From: Verrucomicrobiota bacterium
GTDB lineage: Bacteria; Verrucomicrobiota; Verrucomicrobiia; Opitutales; UBA953
Direction: 5' to 3'
Length of the DNA: 64,000 nt
Assembly (NCBI GenBank): GCA_015061905.1
Contig: SUVQ01000001.1
Coordinates: 124,001 to 188,000, forward strand
The notes under the pieces were generated by a model, which ran no database searches, was not told where the DNA came from, and saw nothing but the letters and a program-made list of their open reading frames with translations. Of the stretch, positions 42,363-51,465 are shown piece by piece. The translations under genes were made by a program, and so were the position numbers. Within the stretch, counting starts at the first letter, position 1. Each line of letters begins with the position of its first letter.

Positions 42363-43079
42363 ATGAAAAAACTATTAACGACGGGCGCAATCCTTGCCGC
42401 GGGCGCGTCTCTTGTAAACGCGGCAACGTTGCTTCAATTGCCGGAAAGCAAAGCGACAACCCACGAAGCGTTCTTCTACGGAAATCAGAGCGGAGAGCGC
42501 ATTCTTGAGAAAGTTAAAGATAAAAGTTACGGAGTTTACGCCGGAAACAACGGCGGCTCCGGAGGTTCTTGGGTCGACACGCCGGACACGGAAGGATATT
42601 GGACGCAAGACTCGACAACGACCGGGCACATGACGCTTGCCGGACGCAACGGAACGCAAGGAGAGTCGTTTGCCTTGGTTTTGGGAAGTGAATTGTCGGA
42701 AGACGTAACGTTTAGCTCGGTAAAATTTTCAATCGAAATTCCCCAAAATGCCAATTTAACCGGAAAATCTTTTAACTTAGCACTCGGCTATTGGACTTCC
42801 GAAACTTCTTCTTATGCGAAACAAACATCAACATCGGTGCGCGTTGATGCAAGTAGCGTAACCACGGCAGACTTGGAGCTTGTTTTGGATAGCTTAGTAT
42901 CGTGGAAATCGGGAGACAAAATTGTCGTCGGTGTCGGCGGTCCCGGATTTACCCCTGTCGCTAACACTTACTCCGTAAATGTAAAAAGTGTTTCCGTTGT
43001 TCCGGAGGCATCGGCGTTCGGATTGCTCGGCGGCTTGGGCGTGCTTGCACTTGCGTCGTCCCGCCGCCGCCGAAAATAA
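42363..43079 (+). CDS. Secreted PEP-CTERM-like protein
   Basis: A 238-residue exported protein: signal peptide (about residues 1-21, ending VNA), a Thr/Ser/Gly-rich beta body, and a C-terminal sorting tail VPEASAF + GLLGGLGVLALA + RRRRK. The sorting motif reads PEA rather than PEP, while the flanking SAFGLL pattern is the same as in the other two tail proteins of this window. The ATG context ACACACATGAAAAA is nearly identical to that of the PEP-CTERM gene at 21437-22387. The body is not recognised. Confidence 0.75.
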   Translation: MKKLLTTGAILAAGASLVNAATLLQLPESKATTHEAFFYGNQSGERILEKVKDKSYGVYAGNNGGSGGSWVDTPDTEGYWTQDSTTTGHMTLAGRNGTQGESFALVLGSELSEDVTFSSVKFSIEIPQNANLTGKSFNLALGYWTSETSSYAKQTSTSVRVDASSVTTADLELVLDSLVSWKSGDKIVVGVGGPGFTPVANTYSVNVKSVSVVPEASAFGLLGGLGVLALASSRRRRK

Positions 43080-43101
43080 TCGGCATAGGTTTTTTAATTT
43101 T

Positions 43102-43188
43102 CGCGTTCCCGCGGTATTTTCTGCGGGAACGCGTTATCTTATTACGTTCCCGCTGTAGAAATTTCTCGCGGGCGCGGCGGGAACGCGT
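43102..43188. repeat. Four iterated words in two inverted pairs
   Basis: CGCGTTCCCGC (43102-43112) pairs with GCGGGAACGCG (43123-43133); a second pair ACGTTCCCGC / GCGGGAACGCGT spans about 43144-43188. The first hairpin lies 23 bases after the PEP-CTERM gene stop and probably ends its transcript, although the following T tract is poor. Confidence 0.7.
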
Positions 43189-43231
43189 TATAAATGTGCC
43201 ACTCAATTTTTAACCTGTTAAATAATTACCT

Positions 43232-43972
43232 ATGTCTGGTCACAGTAAATGGGCAACGACAAAGCGCCACAAAGGCGCAATCGACGCTAAACGCGGCAAG
43301 ATTTTCAGCAATCTCGCCAAGGAAATCACCCTCGCCGCACGCGCCGGCGGCGGAGACCCGAACGCGAACGTGCGCCTGCGCTCCGTGCTTTTGCGCGCCC
43401 GCGCCGCGAACATGCCGTCGGACAATATTGACCGCGCCATCAAAAAAGGCACGGGCGAACTTCCGGGGCTCGTTTATGAAGAAATGCTTTACGAAGGCTA
43501 CGCCGTGGGCGGAGTCGGGCTCATCGTTGAAGTAACGACGGACAACAAAAACCGCGCCATCGGCGAAATTCGCAGCACGTTTACGAAAAACGGCGGCAAC
43601 CTCGCCAACTCCGGCGCGCTCACGAGCTTCTTCCAACGCAAAGGGCAAATCATCATTTCCGCAGAAGTAATCGGCGAAGACGAATTGATGGAAATCGCCC
43701 TCGAAGCGGGAGCGGAAGACATTAAAAACAACGGTGATTTTTACGAAGTCATCACCGCCGTCAGCGACTACGATTCCGTCGCCAAGGCACTTGAAGACAA
43801 GCAAATCAAATCCGAATCCTCCGACCTCGTTTACCTGCCGAACGTCGAAGTGCCGATTTCCGATGCCGAAACGGCAAAGAAAATCCAAAAACTCATCGAC
43901 GCGCTTGAAGATCTCGACGACGTGAAAGCCGTTCACTCGAACGACGACATCGCCGACGGGCTTCTCGATTAA
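43232..43972 (+). CDS. yebC: YebC/TACO1-family protein
   Basis: The 246-residue protein has the family start MSGHSKWATTKRHKGAIDAKRGKIF, the basic GGGDPNANVRLR stretch and the acidic YEGYAVGGVGLIVEVTTDN block. The family was long annotated as transcriptional regulators; recent work links some members to translation of Pro-rich stretches on the ribosome, which would suit a proteome rich in Val-Pro-Ala runs, although that is inference. A strong terminator follows. Confidence 0.95.
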   Translation: MSGHSKWATTKRHKGAIDAKRGKIFSNLAKEITLAARAGGGDPNANVRLRSVLLRARAANMPSDNIDRAIKKGTGELPGLVYEEMLYEGYAVGGVGLIVEVTTDNKNRAIGEIRSTFTKNGGNLANSGALTSFFQRKGQIIISAEVIGEDELMEIALEAGAEDIKNNGDFYEVITAVSDYDSVAKALEDKQIKSESSDLVYLPNVEVPISDAETAKKIQKLIDALEDLDDVKAVHSNDDIADGLLD

Positions 43973-43980
43973 AAACGAGA

Positions 43981-44052
43981 TTAGAAGTTAAAAATCGGCA
44001 ATCGGCACGTTTTCTCCCCGATTCCTGATTTTTAACTTCTAATTTTTTTTTG
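43981..44052 (+). terminator. yebC: Terminator after yebC
   Basis: TTAGAAGTTAAAAATC (43981-43996) and GATTTTTAACTTCTAA (44027-44042) form a perfect 16-base stem followed by TTTTTTTT. The stem is AT-rich and unlike the iterated-word terminators; the same TTAGAAGTTAAA text appears behind metY. Confidence 0.9.
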
Positions 44053-44060
44053 CGAAAAAA

Positions 44061-44567
44061 ATGTCCAAGCCGTTTGCCAAAAGAAAATCGACGTTCCCGC
44101 CGTTTAACCCGATTCGGGTCGCGGCGCGCGCGGTCATTGTGCGCGACGGCAAATTGCTGGTCGTCATTCTGAAAGACGATTCCGGTCCGTTTTACATTCT
44201 TCCCGGCGGCGGGCAAAAGCACGGAGAAACGCTTGCGGAAGCGGTGCGCCGGGAATGTTCGGAAGAGCTCGGGATCGCCGTGCGCCCCGGAAAAATGCTC
44301 TACATTCGCGAATACATCGGGCGCAACCATGCGTTCAAAGCCCGCCACCGGGCTTTTCACCAAGTGGAAGTCGTTTTTGAATGCGAAATCGAAAACGAAG
44401 ACAATCTCGGTCACGGCTCCGAGGAAGACAAGCGCCAAGTCGGCTTCACCTGGGTTCCGCTTTCCGAGCTGCGCGACGCTCGCCTGTTCCCGTCCGTTTT
44501 CAAAACCTTTTTGCGGGAAGACAACACGCTCGATATTCCGCCCGGCTATCTCGGCGACATCAATTAA
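44061..44567 (+). CDS. Nudix hydrolase
   Basis: Hydrolyses nucleoside diphosphates linked to another moiety. The 168-residue protein has a complete Nudix box (GGGQKHGETLAEAVRRE followed by CSEELGI), preceded by the FYILPGG strand. The substrate is not evident; the region AFKARHRAFHQVEVVFECEI is typical of ADP-ribose or NUDT-type members. It follows the yebC terminator by a few bases, so it probably has its own promoter in or before that hairpin. Confidence 0.85.
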   Translation: MSKPFAKRKSTFPPFNPIRVAARAVIVRDGKLLVVILKDDSGPFYILPGGGQKHGETLAEAVRRECSEELGIAVRPGKMLYIREYIGRNHAFKARHRAFHQVEVVFECEIENEDNLGHGSEEDKRQVGFTWVPLSELRDARLFPSVFKTFLREDNTLDIPPGYLGDIN

Positions 44568-44653
44568 GCGGAAAAAATTTTTTCGGCGAAAATCCGCGCG
44601 CGTTTTTTTGCCTCTGTTGACCGTTCCCGCGTTTGTGTGCTACGCTTACGCGT

Positions 44654-45067
44654 ATGAATCCGCTGCTTCCGGCTCGCAGAAAGCGCATTACGGGAATTAA
44701 TATCGTGCCGCTCATCGACGTGATGACGGTGCTCATTTTCTTTTTTCTGATGAGCATGAAATTTGACGATTTGCGCCAACTCGGAATCACGCCGCCGCAT
44801 TCGGATTCCGCCACGGAAACGGACGGGCAAGCTCCGCGCCTCGTTATCGCCGTCAACAAAAACGGAGATTTTTTCGTAAATTCCGAACGCGTTCCCGCAG
44901 AAGAGCTTTCCGACAGATTGTCGCGGATTGCCGGCGGGCAAAATATTCCCGACGCCGTCATCATCGCCGACGAAGATGCGGCGATGAAATACGCGATTTT
45001 TGCCGTGGACGAAGCGCGGAAACACCATCTGGAAATCCGCCTCCTGTCGCGTCCGAACGGAGAATAA
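44654..45067 (+). CDS. exbD: ExbD/TolR-type membrane protein
   Basis: The partner of an ExbB/TolQ proton channel that energises outer-membrane events. The 137-residue protein has a basic cytosolic N-terminus, one transmembrane helix with the catalytic Asp in NIVPLIDVMTVLIFFFLMS, and a periplasmic domain with PRLVIAVNKNGDFFVNSERV and DAVIIADEDAAMKYAIFAVDEAR. ATG 44654 was chosen because it leaves the usual short N-terminus. No exbB lies next to it, which is unusual. The next gene encodes a lipoprotein with a similar C-terminal pattern. Confidence 0.85.
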   Translation: MNPLLPARRKRITGINIVPLIDVMTVLIFFFLMSMKFDDLRQLGITPPHSDSATETDGQAPRLVIAVNKNGDFFVNSERVPAEELSDRLSRIAGGQNIPDAVIIADEDAAMKYAIFAVDEARKHHLEIRLLSRPNGE

Positions 45068-45124
45068 AACCGCGAACCGAAGCCGCTTTCTTTTTTTTTA
45101 TTTTCAAATTCACTCATAATCCCG

Positions 45125-45478
45125 ATGAAAAACATGCTGAAAAAAATCTTTCTCCTCACGCTTGTTGCCGTAAGTTGCACGGCGGTTTTTTCCGCCTGCA
45201 CAACGCGGCGGGAACGCATTCGCCAAAATTTGGCGAAGATGGAAGTTGTCGAAGTTGACCACCTCGGCTACGTCCGCTACTGCGGAGTCGTGGTAAAGCC
45301 GGGCGAGTTCGCGCACTTAATCCGCACGCGCGGGGAAAAAGTGGAAGGCAAGCCGGTCTTGCTCTCGGTCAATCCGGAAGTTTACGAAAACCAGCCGGAA
45401 ATCGTCCCGTATATTCGCCGTGTGCTCGAAAGCGTAAAAACCGGAAAAGTCTACACGGAAATTCCGAACGAGCTTTAA
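45125..45478 (+). CDS. Predicted lipoprotein next to exbD
   Basis: A 117-residue protein with a signal peptide and lipobox (VFSAC, Cys about residue 25). The mature part contains a strand-helix stretch PVLLSVNPEVYENQPEIVPYI that resembles the periplasmic ExbD/TolR fold (strand, polar turn, long helix), so it may be a distant relative or partner of the preceding ExbD. This is inference; no named family is recognised. It is 57 bases downstream of exbD on the same strand. Confidence 0.65.
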   Translation: MKNMLKKIFLLTLVAVSCTAVFSACTTRRERIRQNLAKMEVVEVDHLGYVRYCGVVVKPGEFAHLIRTRGEKVEGKPVLLSVNPEVYENQPEIVPYIRRVLESVKTGKVYTEIPNEL

Positions 45479-45506
45479 GCGCAGGCGTCCCCGTTTCGCG
45501 ATTTAA

Positions 45507-47579
45507 ATGAGCGCAAAAAAGACATGGCGGCGGCGAATTTTTCGCGCACTCGCATGGGGCATTCCCGGAGTCTTGGCTCTCTGCGCGGGAACGCTCGTGT
45601 TGCTCAACAATGCAAGCGTGCAAAAATTTTGGGTGGAACGCCTTCTGAAAAAACAAGGCATCGAAGCACATTTTGACGAAATCCATTTCGATTTTTTGAT
45701 TTCCGATAAAATTTCCCTGCGCGGCGGGAACCTCATTTTCCCCGACGGAAAACGCTTCCGCGTAGAAAAATTTTCGGCGCGGCACAGCGGCACGCGCGGG
45801 CTCTTTTCGGGAACGCCGGCGTTTCGTGATTTTTCGTGCGAAGGCTTTTCTGCGGACGATGAGCGCGGGCGGCGCATTTTGAACTTTTCCGCACAGGCAA
45901 AATCCCTGGAAGCGTCATTTTTGCCCTGGGCTCCGATCGAAAAATTTACGCTGGGCTCGCCGCTTTCGTGGACTTTTCAGGCACGCGAATTTCACATTTC
46001 CGCTCAAGGAAAAAAAATTGCGGAAGGTGCCGTTTCCGGAAATTTTGTCGGTGCAGAACCGCTTTCGCTCTTCGGCAATGTTCGCGGAGATTTCGCTGCA
46101 CTTCTCGCCCAACCGTTTTTTTCGAAAATCAACAATATTGCGGCGGGAACGTTTACCCTACACGGGCAAGGAAACAGCGCTCAGCTTTTCTTGGAAAAAT
46201 TAAAATCCCGCCACGGTGAAATCGAAATTCCCGAAATCCGTTTTTCGGCGGCACGAGAACGCAACGCGGCGGGAACGCTCAATATCGAAATTCGCGGAGA
46301 AGAAAAATCCGAAGCCTCCGTGCACTTTTCCCGCTTGGCGTTCGGGAACGGACAGCTGATTTTTTCGGGAAACGCCAACGCCGAAACACTCGTCGTTTCC
46401 GACATTCTTCGCGCCGCGCTCCTTTTTCGCGGCTGGAACAACGCGGCGAACGAGCAGGCAAAAAAAACGCCTCCGCACCAAGAACGCGTTCCCGCCAAAA
46501 CGCCGCTCCCGCCGACAATCGCAAAAAAACCCGCCGACGAGCCGGGGAAAACCGTCGCCGCAAAGCCGGGAACGCCGCCCGCGAAAACAGCTCCGGCGGC
46601 ACCGGAAAATGCGTTCTGGAACGGTGTTTCCGGAACGATGGATTTTCGCGCCAAGCGCGTTGTTTTCCCCGAAAACGAGTTCGGAGAGCACCGCGGACGT
46701 TTTTCCGTTTCCGACAACGCACTGAGCGCAACTTGCTCCGCACCGGATTTTTTCGACGGCACGGTAACGAGCGAAGCAAAATTGACTTTTTCCCGCAACG
46801 CCCCGTTTTACCTTCTTTCGGGAAAAATCTCCGCCGCCGCAGTTGAGCTCCACCGCGCGATTCCCGCCCTGCGTTCCCGCGACCCGGCTCCGCTGGAAGG
46901 CAGCTTCAACGCGTCTGTCCGGGTTTCCGCCGCCGCAGACCTTCCGGAGGAACTCGAACGCAGTTTAGCGGCAAATTTTACGCTGGAAAACGTCGGACCC
47001 GGACGCGTGCGCATTTTTCACGCCGACAGTAAAAAAATGCGCCTCGCCGGAGACATTCTCCAAATCGGCGGAAGCCTCGCGGGAATGCTCGGCGGGCTGA
47101 CGCGCAATATTGAGCCGAAAGCCAACGCCCTGGCGCAAGCCGCTGAATTTGTAAAAAATTTCCTGACCGATTTTTCTTATTCCGAAATGCGTATTTCCGG
47201 GAATTATCGCTCCGGCGAAGATTTGCTTTGCGAGCACTTCGAACTTCGCGGGAACGATCTGAAAATCTTCGGCTCGGCATCGGCGCGCCCGCTCTCGGAG
47301 GAACCGCCCGAACTTTGGCCGCTGAGATTTTCCGCCCGAACGGAAGTTCGCGGCAAGCTCGCGGATTCGCTTCGCACCTTGGGCGTTCTCCCGCTTTCCG
47401 AAACGCCGGATGCCGAAGGCTTTTTCACCGCCCGCGAATTTGAATTTTCGGGAACGCTCAAAAAAAGCTCCGAAGATTTTTTTGAAAATCTTATAGATGC
47501 CGCCGCCGGCAAAAATATTCGCTCGGAAGAAGATTCGCGCGTTCCCGTCGAAAACGTGCTCGATATTTTTACCCGCTGA
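45507..47579 (+). CDS. AsmA-like envelope protein
   Basis: A 690-residue protein with one N-terminal membrane anchor (about residues 13-33) and a long periplasmic beta-rich body, the layout of AsmA/TamB-type proteins that form hydrophobic grooves for lipid transfer. Family-like stretches are the N-terminal VQKFWVERLLKKQGIEAHFDEI and the late FSYSEMRISGNYRSGEDLLC with ELRGNDLKIFGSASA. A Pro/Ala/Lys-rich linker (about 325-370) divides the body. Iterated words are frequent here, many reading as AGT, VPA and SGT. It begins 28 bases after the lipoprotein gene, so they may be co-expressed. Confidence 0.72.
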   Translation: MSAKKTWRRRIFRALAWGIPGVLALCAGTLVLLNNASVQKFWVERLLKKQGIEAHFDEIHFDFLISDKISLRGGNLIFPDGKRFRVEKFSARHSGTRGLFSGTPAFRDFSCEGFSADDERGRRILNFSAQAKSLEASFLPWAPIEKFTLGSPLSWTFQAREFHISAQGKKIAEGAVSGNFVGAEPLSLFGNVRGDFAALLAQPFFSKINNIAAGTFTLHGQGNSAQLFLEKLKSRHGEIEIPEIRFSAARERNAAGTLNIEIRGEEKSEASVHFSRLAFGNGQLIFSGNANAETLVVSDILRAALLFRGWNNAANEQAKKTPPHQERVPAKTPLPPTIAKKPADEPGKTVAAKPGTPPAKTAPAAPENAFWNGVSGTMDFRAKRVVFPENEFGEHRGRFSVSDNALSATCSAPDFFDGTVTSEAKLTFSRNAPFYLLSGKISAAAVELHRAIPALRSRDPAPLEGSFNASVRVSAAADLPEELERSLAANFTLENVGPGRVRIFHADSKKMRLAGDILQIGGSLAGMLGGLTRNIEPKANALAQAAEFVKNFLTDFSYSEMRISGNYRSGEDLLCEHFELRGNDLKIFGSASARPLSEEPPELWPLRFSARTEVRGKLADSLRTLGVLPLSETPDAEGFFTAREFEFSGTLKKSSEDFFENLIDAAAGKNIRSEEDSRVPVENVLDIFTR

Positions 47580-47588
47580 TTTTTCCCG

Positions 47589-48119
47589 ATGAAAATTGAA
47601 AAACTTTTAACCGAAGCGCAAATCCAGGCACGCGTTGAAGAAATGGCGCAGGAAATTTCCCGCGATTTCCCGCAAACAAGCGCAGGGGAAAAGCCGCCCG
47701 TCGCGTTAATTCTCGCCAACGGCGCAATCTTTTTTGCAGCCGACTTGTTGAGAAAACTCCGCTTCGAAACGGAAATCCAAGTCGTGCGGGTCGCTTCCTA
47801 CGCGGGAACGCAATCCAACGGCGCACCGGAAATTGTCGGCGGAATTTCGCCCGAAAAATTTCGCGGGCGGCGCGTGCTCGTCATTGACGATGTGCTGGAC
47901 ACCGGACACACGCTCGCAAAAGTGCGCGAACATCTTTGCACCGCCGGCGCGGAAGACGTGCGCATTTGCGTTTTGCTCGACAAGCCTTCGCGACGCGTCG
48001 TTCCCGGACAGGCGGATTATGTCGGTTTTTCCATCGACGATGTTTTCGTTGTCGGCTACGGCTTGGACTTGGACGATGCGTGGCGCACTTTGCCCTACGT
48101 CGGCATCGTAAAAGAGTGA
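47589..48119 (+). CDS. hpt: Hypoxanthine phosphoribosyltransferase
   Basis: Salvages hypoxanthine or guanine using PRPP. The 176-residue protein has the PRPP-binding loop VLVIDDVLDTGHTL, the early ILANGAIFFAADL strand-helix, the flexible SYAGTQSNG loop and the C-terminal FVVGYGLDLDDAWRTLPYVG motif that binds the base. Only 10 bases separate it from the AsmA-like gene, so they probably form one transcript. Confidence 0.94.
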   Translation: MKIEKLLTEAQIQARVEEMAQEISRDFPQTSAGEKPPVALILANGAIFFAADLLRKLRFETEIQVVRVASYAGTQSNGAPEIVGGISPEKFRGRRVLVIDDVLDTGHTLAKVREHLCTAGAEDVRICVLLDKPSRRVVPGQADYVGFSIDDVFVVGYGLDLDDAWRTLPYVGIVKE

Positions 48120-48151
48120 TTTTTTTGCGTCAATTTCGCTTCGCAGAAGTA

Positions 48152-48721
48152 ATGAAAACGAATCTGGTTCGCTTCGCCCATGATTTCGCGCGGGAACGCC
48201 TGAAAACGCGCAACGGCTTTTTCGCCGTAGATGCCACGGCGGGCAACGGGCACGACACGCTTTTCCTCGCTCAACTCGCCGGGGAAAACGGGCGCGTGGC
48301 GGCATTTGACGTTCAGCCGGAAGCCATCGAAGCCACGCGGGAACGCCTGCAAAAAAACAACGCGCCCGCAAACGTCGATTTGTTTTTGTGCGGGCACGAA
48401 AATATGGCAGAACGCCTGCCGGAAAATTGGCGCGGGAACGTGCACGCCGTTTTTTTTAATCTCGGTTATTTGCCGCGAAGCACCCGGCAAATAAAAACGC
48501 ACGCGGAAACCACTTTGCGCGCGCTGGATTGCGCATGGAATCTGCTCGCGCCGGGCGGCTTTATTTCTTTGGCGGTTTACACGCGCCACGAAGGCGGCTT
48601 TGACGAATCCGCCCGCGTGTCCGAATGGCTCGAACGCTTGCGTTCCCGCGCCGAAATTTTTTCCCTCGGAGAACACAATCCCGTCGAGCCATGGTGGGCG
48701 GGAATCGTGAAAAAAGTTTAA
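48152..48721 (+). CDS. Putative tRNA/rRNA methyltransferase (MnmM/YtqB-like)
   Basis: A 189-residue SAM-dependent methyltransferase. The SAM-binding motif DATAGNGHDTLFLA and the later VFFNLGYLPRSTRQIKT are characteristic of the small rRNA_methylase family to which B. subtilis YtqB/MnmM belongs; that enzyme methylates a wobble-uridine derivative in tRNA. The start MKTNLVRFAHDF at 48152 gives the family length; the frame is open further upstream but overlaps hpt. It lies 32 bases after hpt. Confidence 0.8.
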   Translation: MKTNLVRFAHDFARERLKTRNGFFAVDATAGNGHDTLFLAQLAGENGRVAAFDVQPEAIEATRERLQKNNAPANVDLFLCGHENMAERLPENWRGNVHAVFFNLGYLPRSTRQIKTHAETTLRALDCAWNLLAPGGFISLAVYTRHEGGFDESARVSEWLERLRSRAEIFSLGEHNPVEPWWAGIVKKV

Positions 48722-48863
48722 TTCGGATTCGCGGGAAAAAAGCGTCCGGCTTCACCGCGCCCGTGTTTTTCAAACTTCTTTCTTTTGCCGAAGCTTGATT
48801 CGACAAAGGTTTTTCTCCAAACTTTCGGGAAACCCCGATTTATTTCCGGAAAAGGATTTTCCC

Positions 48864-49709
48864 ATGTCGAATACTCCTCCCTCCCTTTCTCAAGCGCCCG
48901 ACAGCATCAAGGCGGAAAATGTTTCCGCCGCCAAAATCAGCCTGCGCAACGTCAGCAAAACCTTTAAATCGCGCCAAGGAAGCGTGCTCGCGCTCGATAA
49001 TGTTTCGCTCGATATTGCCGAAGGCGAGTTTGTTTGCCTCGTCGGCCCGAGCGGTTGCGGAAAATCCACGATTCTGAACCTGATCGCCGGCTTGGATACG
49101 GCGACGGAGGGCGACGTTCTCATGGAAGGCGAACCGATTACCGGGCCCGGACGGGAACGCATGGTGATGTTTCAGGAAGCGGCACTTTTCCCGTGGCTGG
49201 ACGTTTTGCAAAACGTCATGTTCGGCCTGCGCCTGAAACCGAATTTGAACAATGCCGAGCGCGAGGAAGTCGCCATGTTTTACCTGAATCTCGTCGGCTT
49301 GGAAAAATTTTACCGCGCGCACATTCACGAGCTTTCCGGCGGCATGAAACAGCGCGTCGCCCTCGCCCGCTCGCTCGCTCCGAATCCGCGCATTTTGCTG
49401 ATGGACGAACCCTTTTCCGCGCTCGATGCAATGACGCGCGAGCAACTTTACGGCGACTTACAACGCATCTTTGTCCAACGCCAAAAAACCATCGTCTTCG
49501 TCACGCACAATATTCGCGAAGCCGCCTGCCTCGGCGACCGCATCATTTTGCTTTCTCCGAACCCGGGACGCATTCAGAACGACTTCCGCGTTTCTCTGCC
49601 GCGCCCGCGCGACATCAACGATCCCGCACTTTCGCAAACCTCAATTCCGATTACGGCGGCGTTGAAAAACTATCTCAAAAAGAACGTTCCCGTCGCGGAA
49701 GCGGATTGA
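48864..49709 (+). CDS. ABC importer ATPase (NitT/TauT type)
   Basis: A 281-residue ATPase of the nitrate/sulfonate/taurine importer class. Visible are Walker A GPSGCGKST, Q-loop FQEAALFPWLDV, signature LSGGMKQR, Walker B ILLMDEPFSALDAMTREQL and the H-loop His in VTHNIREAA. The start is set at MSNTPPS, with AAAGGAT upstream as a possible ribosome site. It is followed after 46 bases by a fused binding-protein/permease, so the two genes could make a complete importer. The substrate (sulfonate, taurine, thiamine precursor or similar) is not determined. Confidence 0.9.
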   Translation: MSNTPPSLSQAPDSIKAENVSAAKISLRNVSKTFKSRQGSVLALDNVSLDIAEGEFVCLVGPSGCGKSTILNLIAGLDTATEGDVLMEGEPITGPGRERMVMFQEAALFPWLDVLQNVMFGLRLKPNLNNAEREEVAMFYLNLVGLEKFYRAHIHELSGGMKQRVALARSLAPNPRILLMDEPFSALDAMTREQLYGDLQRIFVQRQKTIVFVTHNIREAACLGDRIILLSPNPGRIQNDFRVSLPRPRDINDPALSQTSIPITAALKNYLKKNVPVAEAD

Positions 49710-49755
49710 AAACCGAATCAGAAACAGGAATCAGAACTCAACGCTTGAAAATCGT

Positions 49756-51465
49756 ATGAAAAAATCCGTTTTCTATATTTTGTTTTTCGTCGTTCTGCTC
49801 GGCGTGCTCGAATTCATCGGGCGTAGCGATTGGCTGACGTCATTTCAACTCCGGAAACGCGCCTCCGCGGATTCCAAGGAACTCCGCATCGGCTACTTTC
49901 CGAATATCACGCACGCGCAGGCTCTTATTGCACAGCAAATGGAATTGGAAGGCCGCTCGTGGTTCGCGCCCCGCCTTCCCGAAGGCACTAAGCTTTTTTG
50001 GCAACCCTACAACGCCGGTCCCGCAGCGATGGAAGGGCTCACGCTCGGCACTATCGACCTGAGCTACGTCGGTCCCTCTCCCGCAATCATGGCTTATATA
50101 CAGCGCGGCGGAAGCGTGCGCGTTGTCAGCGGAAGCGCGGAAGGCGGCGCCGCGCTCGTCGTGCGCCAGGACGTTCCCGCCCGCAACGCCAAAGATTTTG
50201 TCGGAAAAGCCATTGCAACGCCGCAACTGGGCAACACACAAGATGTTGCCTGCCGCGCGTGGCTCATCAAAAACGGCATCCCCGTAACAAGCTCCGGCGG
50301 GCTTGTTCAAATTGTTCCGACAAAAAATCCCGACCAGCTCGCGCTCTTCAAGGCGGGAACGCTTGAAGCCGCATGGACCGTCGAGCCCTGGGTTTCCCGC
50401 CTGGAACTCGAAGCACACGGAAAAATCGTTCGCGAGGATTTTGAAACCGTAACGACCGTGCTCGCCTCTTCAATCGAAACCATCGCCAACCGCAAGGCTC
50501 TGCTTACGGAATTTCTGCACGCCCACGCGGAGTTGACCGCATGGATTAACGCGCACCCGGAAGAAGCAAAAATCCTGCTCCGCCGGGCACTCACACGCGA
50601 AACACATTCCGAGTTCCCGCAACGCATCGTCAACAACGCGTTCCCGCGCATCAAATTTGTCGCAAAACTCAATCAGGAATCTCTGCAATCCTACGTCGAA
50701 GACGGATACACGGCAGCCCTCATTCCCGAAAAAATTTCCGTAAAAGATCTCGTTTCCCTTGAAAACTCGGAAACGGATTCCGGCTCCGGCGTATTTCCCC
50801 TGCCTTCCAAAATTTTGGTATTCCTTTGGGAAGGACTTTTCGACGGCTCTATCCTGAGCGCGCTTTGGGTTACCCTGCGCCGCCTCGTGCTCGGCTACGC
50901 AATCGGCTTCGTCATCGCGATCCCGCTCGGACTTTTGCTCGCCCAAAGCCGCTTCATGCGCGACACTCTCGGCGTGCTCGCCCTCGGCTTCCAATCGTTG
51001 CCGAGCGTATGCTGGGTGCCGATTTCTCTCGTCATTTTCGGACAAGACGAACGGACAATTCTTTCCGTCGTCGTCATGGGCTCGGTTTGGTCGCTGATGC
51101 TGGCAACGGAAAACGGTATCCGTAGCGTGCCGCCGCTTTACATTCGCGCGGCGCGAACAATGGGCTCAAAACATTTCCACCTTTGGACAAAAGTGATGTT
51201 CCCGGCGGCACTTCCGTCGATTTTCAGCGGTATGAAACAAGGCTGGGCATTCGCGTGGCGCTCGCTCATGTCCGCTGAAATTTACGTCTACATTCTGAGC
51301 GGCATCGGCTTGGGTTGGATGCTCAACGCCGGACGCGAAGAAATGAACGTGGAAAAAGTCTACGGTATCATGCTCGTCATCATCGTCGTCGGGCTGGTCA
51401 TGGACAGGCTCTGCTTCGCACCCGTCGAACGCTGGTTGCGGGAACGCTGGGGCTTGGAAAAATAA
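49756..51465 (+). CDS. Fused substrate-binding protein and ABC permease
   Basis: A 569-residue fusion. Residues 1-25 are a hydrophobic anchor, about 40-335 an NMT1/SsuA-type periplasmic binding domain (RIGYFPNITHAQALI, TIDLSYVGPSPAIMAYI, GKAIATPQLGNTQDVA), and about 350-560 a binding-protein-dependent permease domain with the EAA-type loop IRAARTMGSKHFHLWTKVMFPAALPSI. In most relatives these are separate proteins; here the receptor is covalently tethered to the channel. With the preceding ATPase it makes a two-gene importer. No additional permease or receptor gene lies nearby. Confidence 0.88.
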   Translation: MKKSVFYILFFVVLLGVLEFIGRSDWLTSFQLRKRASADSKELRIGYFPNITHAQALIAQQMELEGRSWFAPRLPEGTKLFWQPYNAGPAAMEGLTLGTIDLSYVGPSPAIMAYIQRGGSVRVVSGSAEGGAALVVRQDVPARNAKDFVGKAIATPQLGNTQDVACRAWLIKNGIPVTSSGGLVQIVPTKNPDQLALFKAGTLEAAWTVEPWVSRLELEAHGKIVREDFETVTTVLASSIETIANRKALLTEFLHAHAELTAWINAHPEEAKILLRRALTRETHSEFPQRIVNNAFPRIKFVAKLNQESLQSYVEDGYTAALIPEKISVKDLVSLENSETDSGSGVFPLPSKILVFLWEGLFDGSILSALWVTLRRLVLGYAIGFVIAIPLGLLLAQSRFMRDTLGVLALGFQSLPSVCWVPISLVIFGQDERTILSVVVMGSVWSLMLATENGIRSVPPLYIRAARTMGSKHFHLWTKVMFPAALPSIFSGMKQGWAFAWRSLMSAEIYVYILSGIGLGWMLNAGREEMNVEKVYGIMLVIIVVGLVMDRLCFAPVERWLRERWGLEK

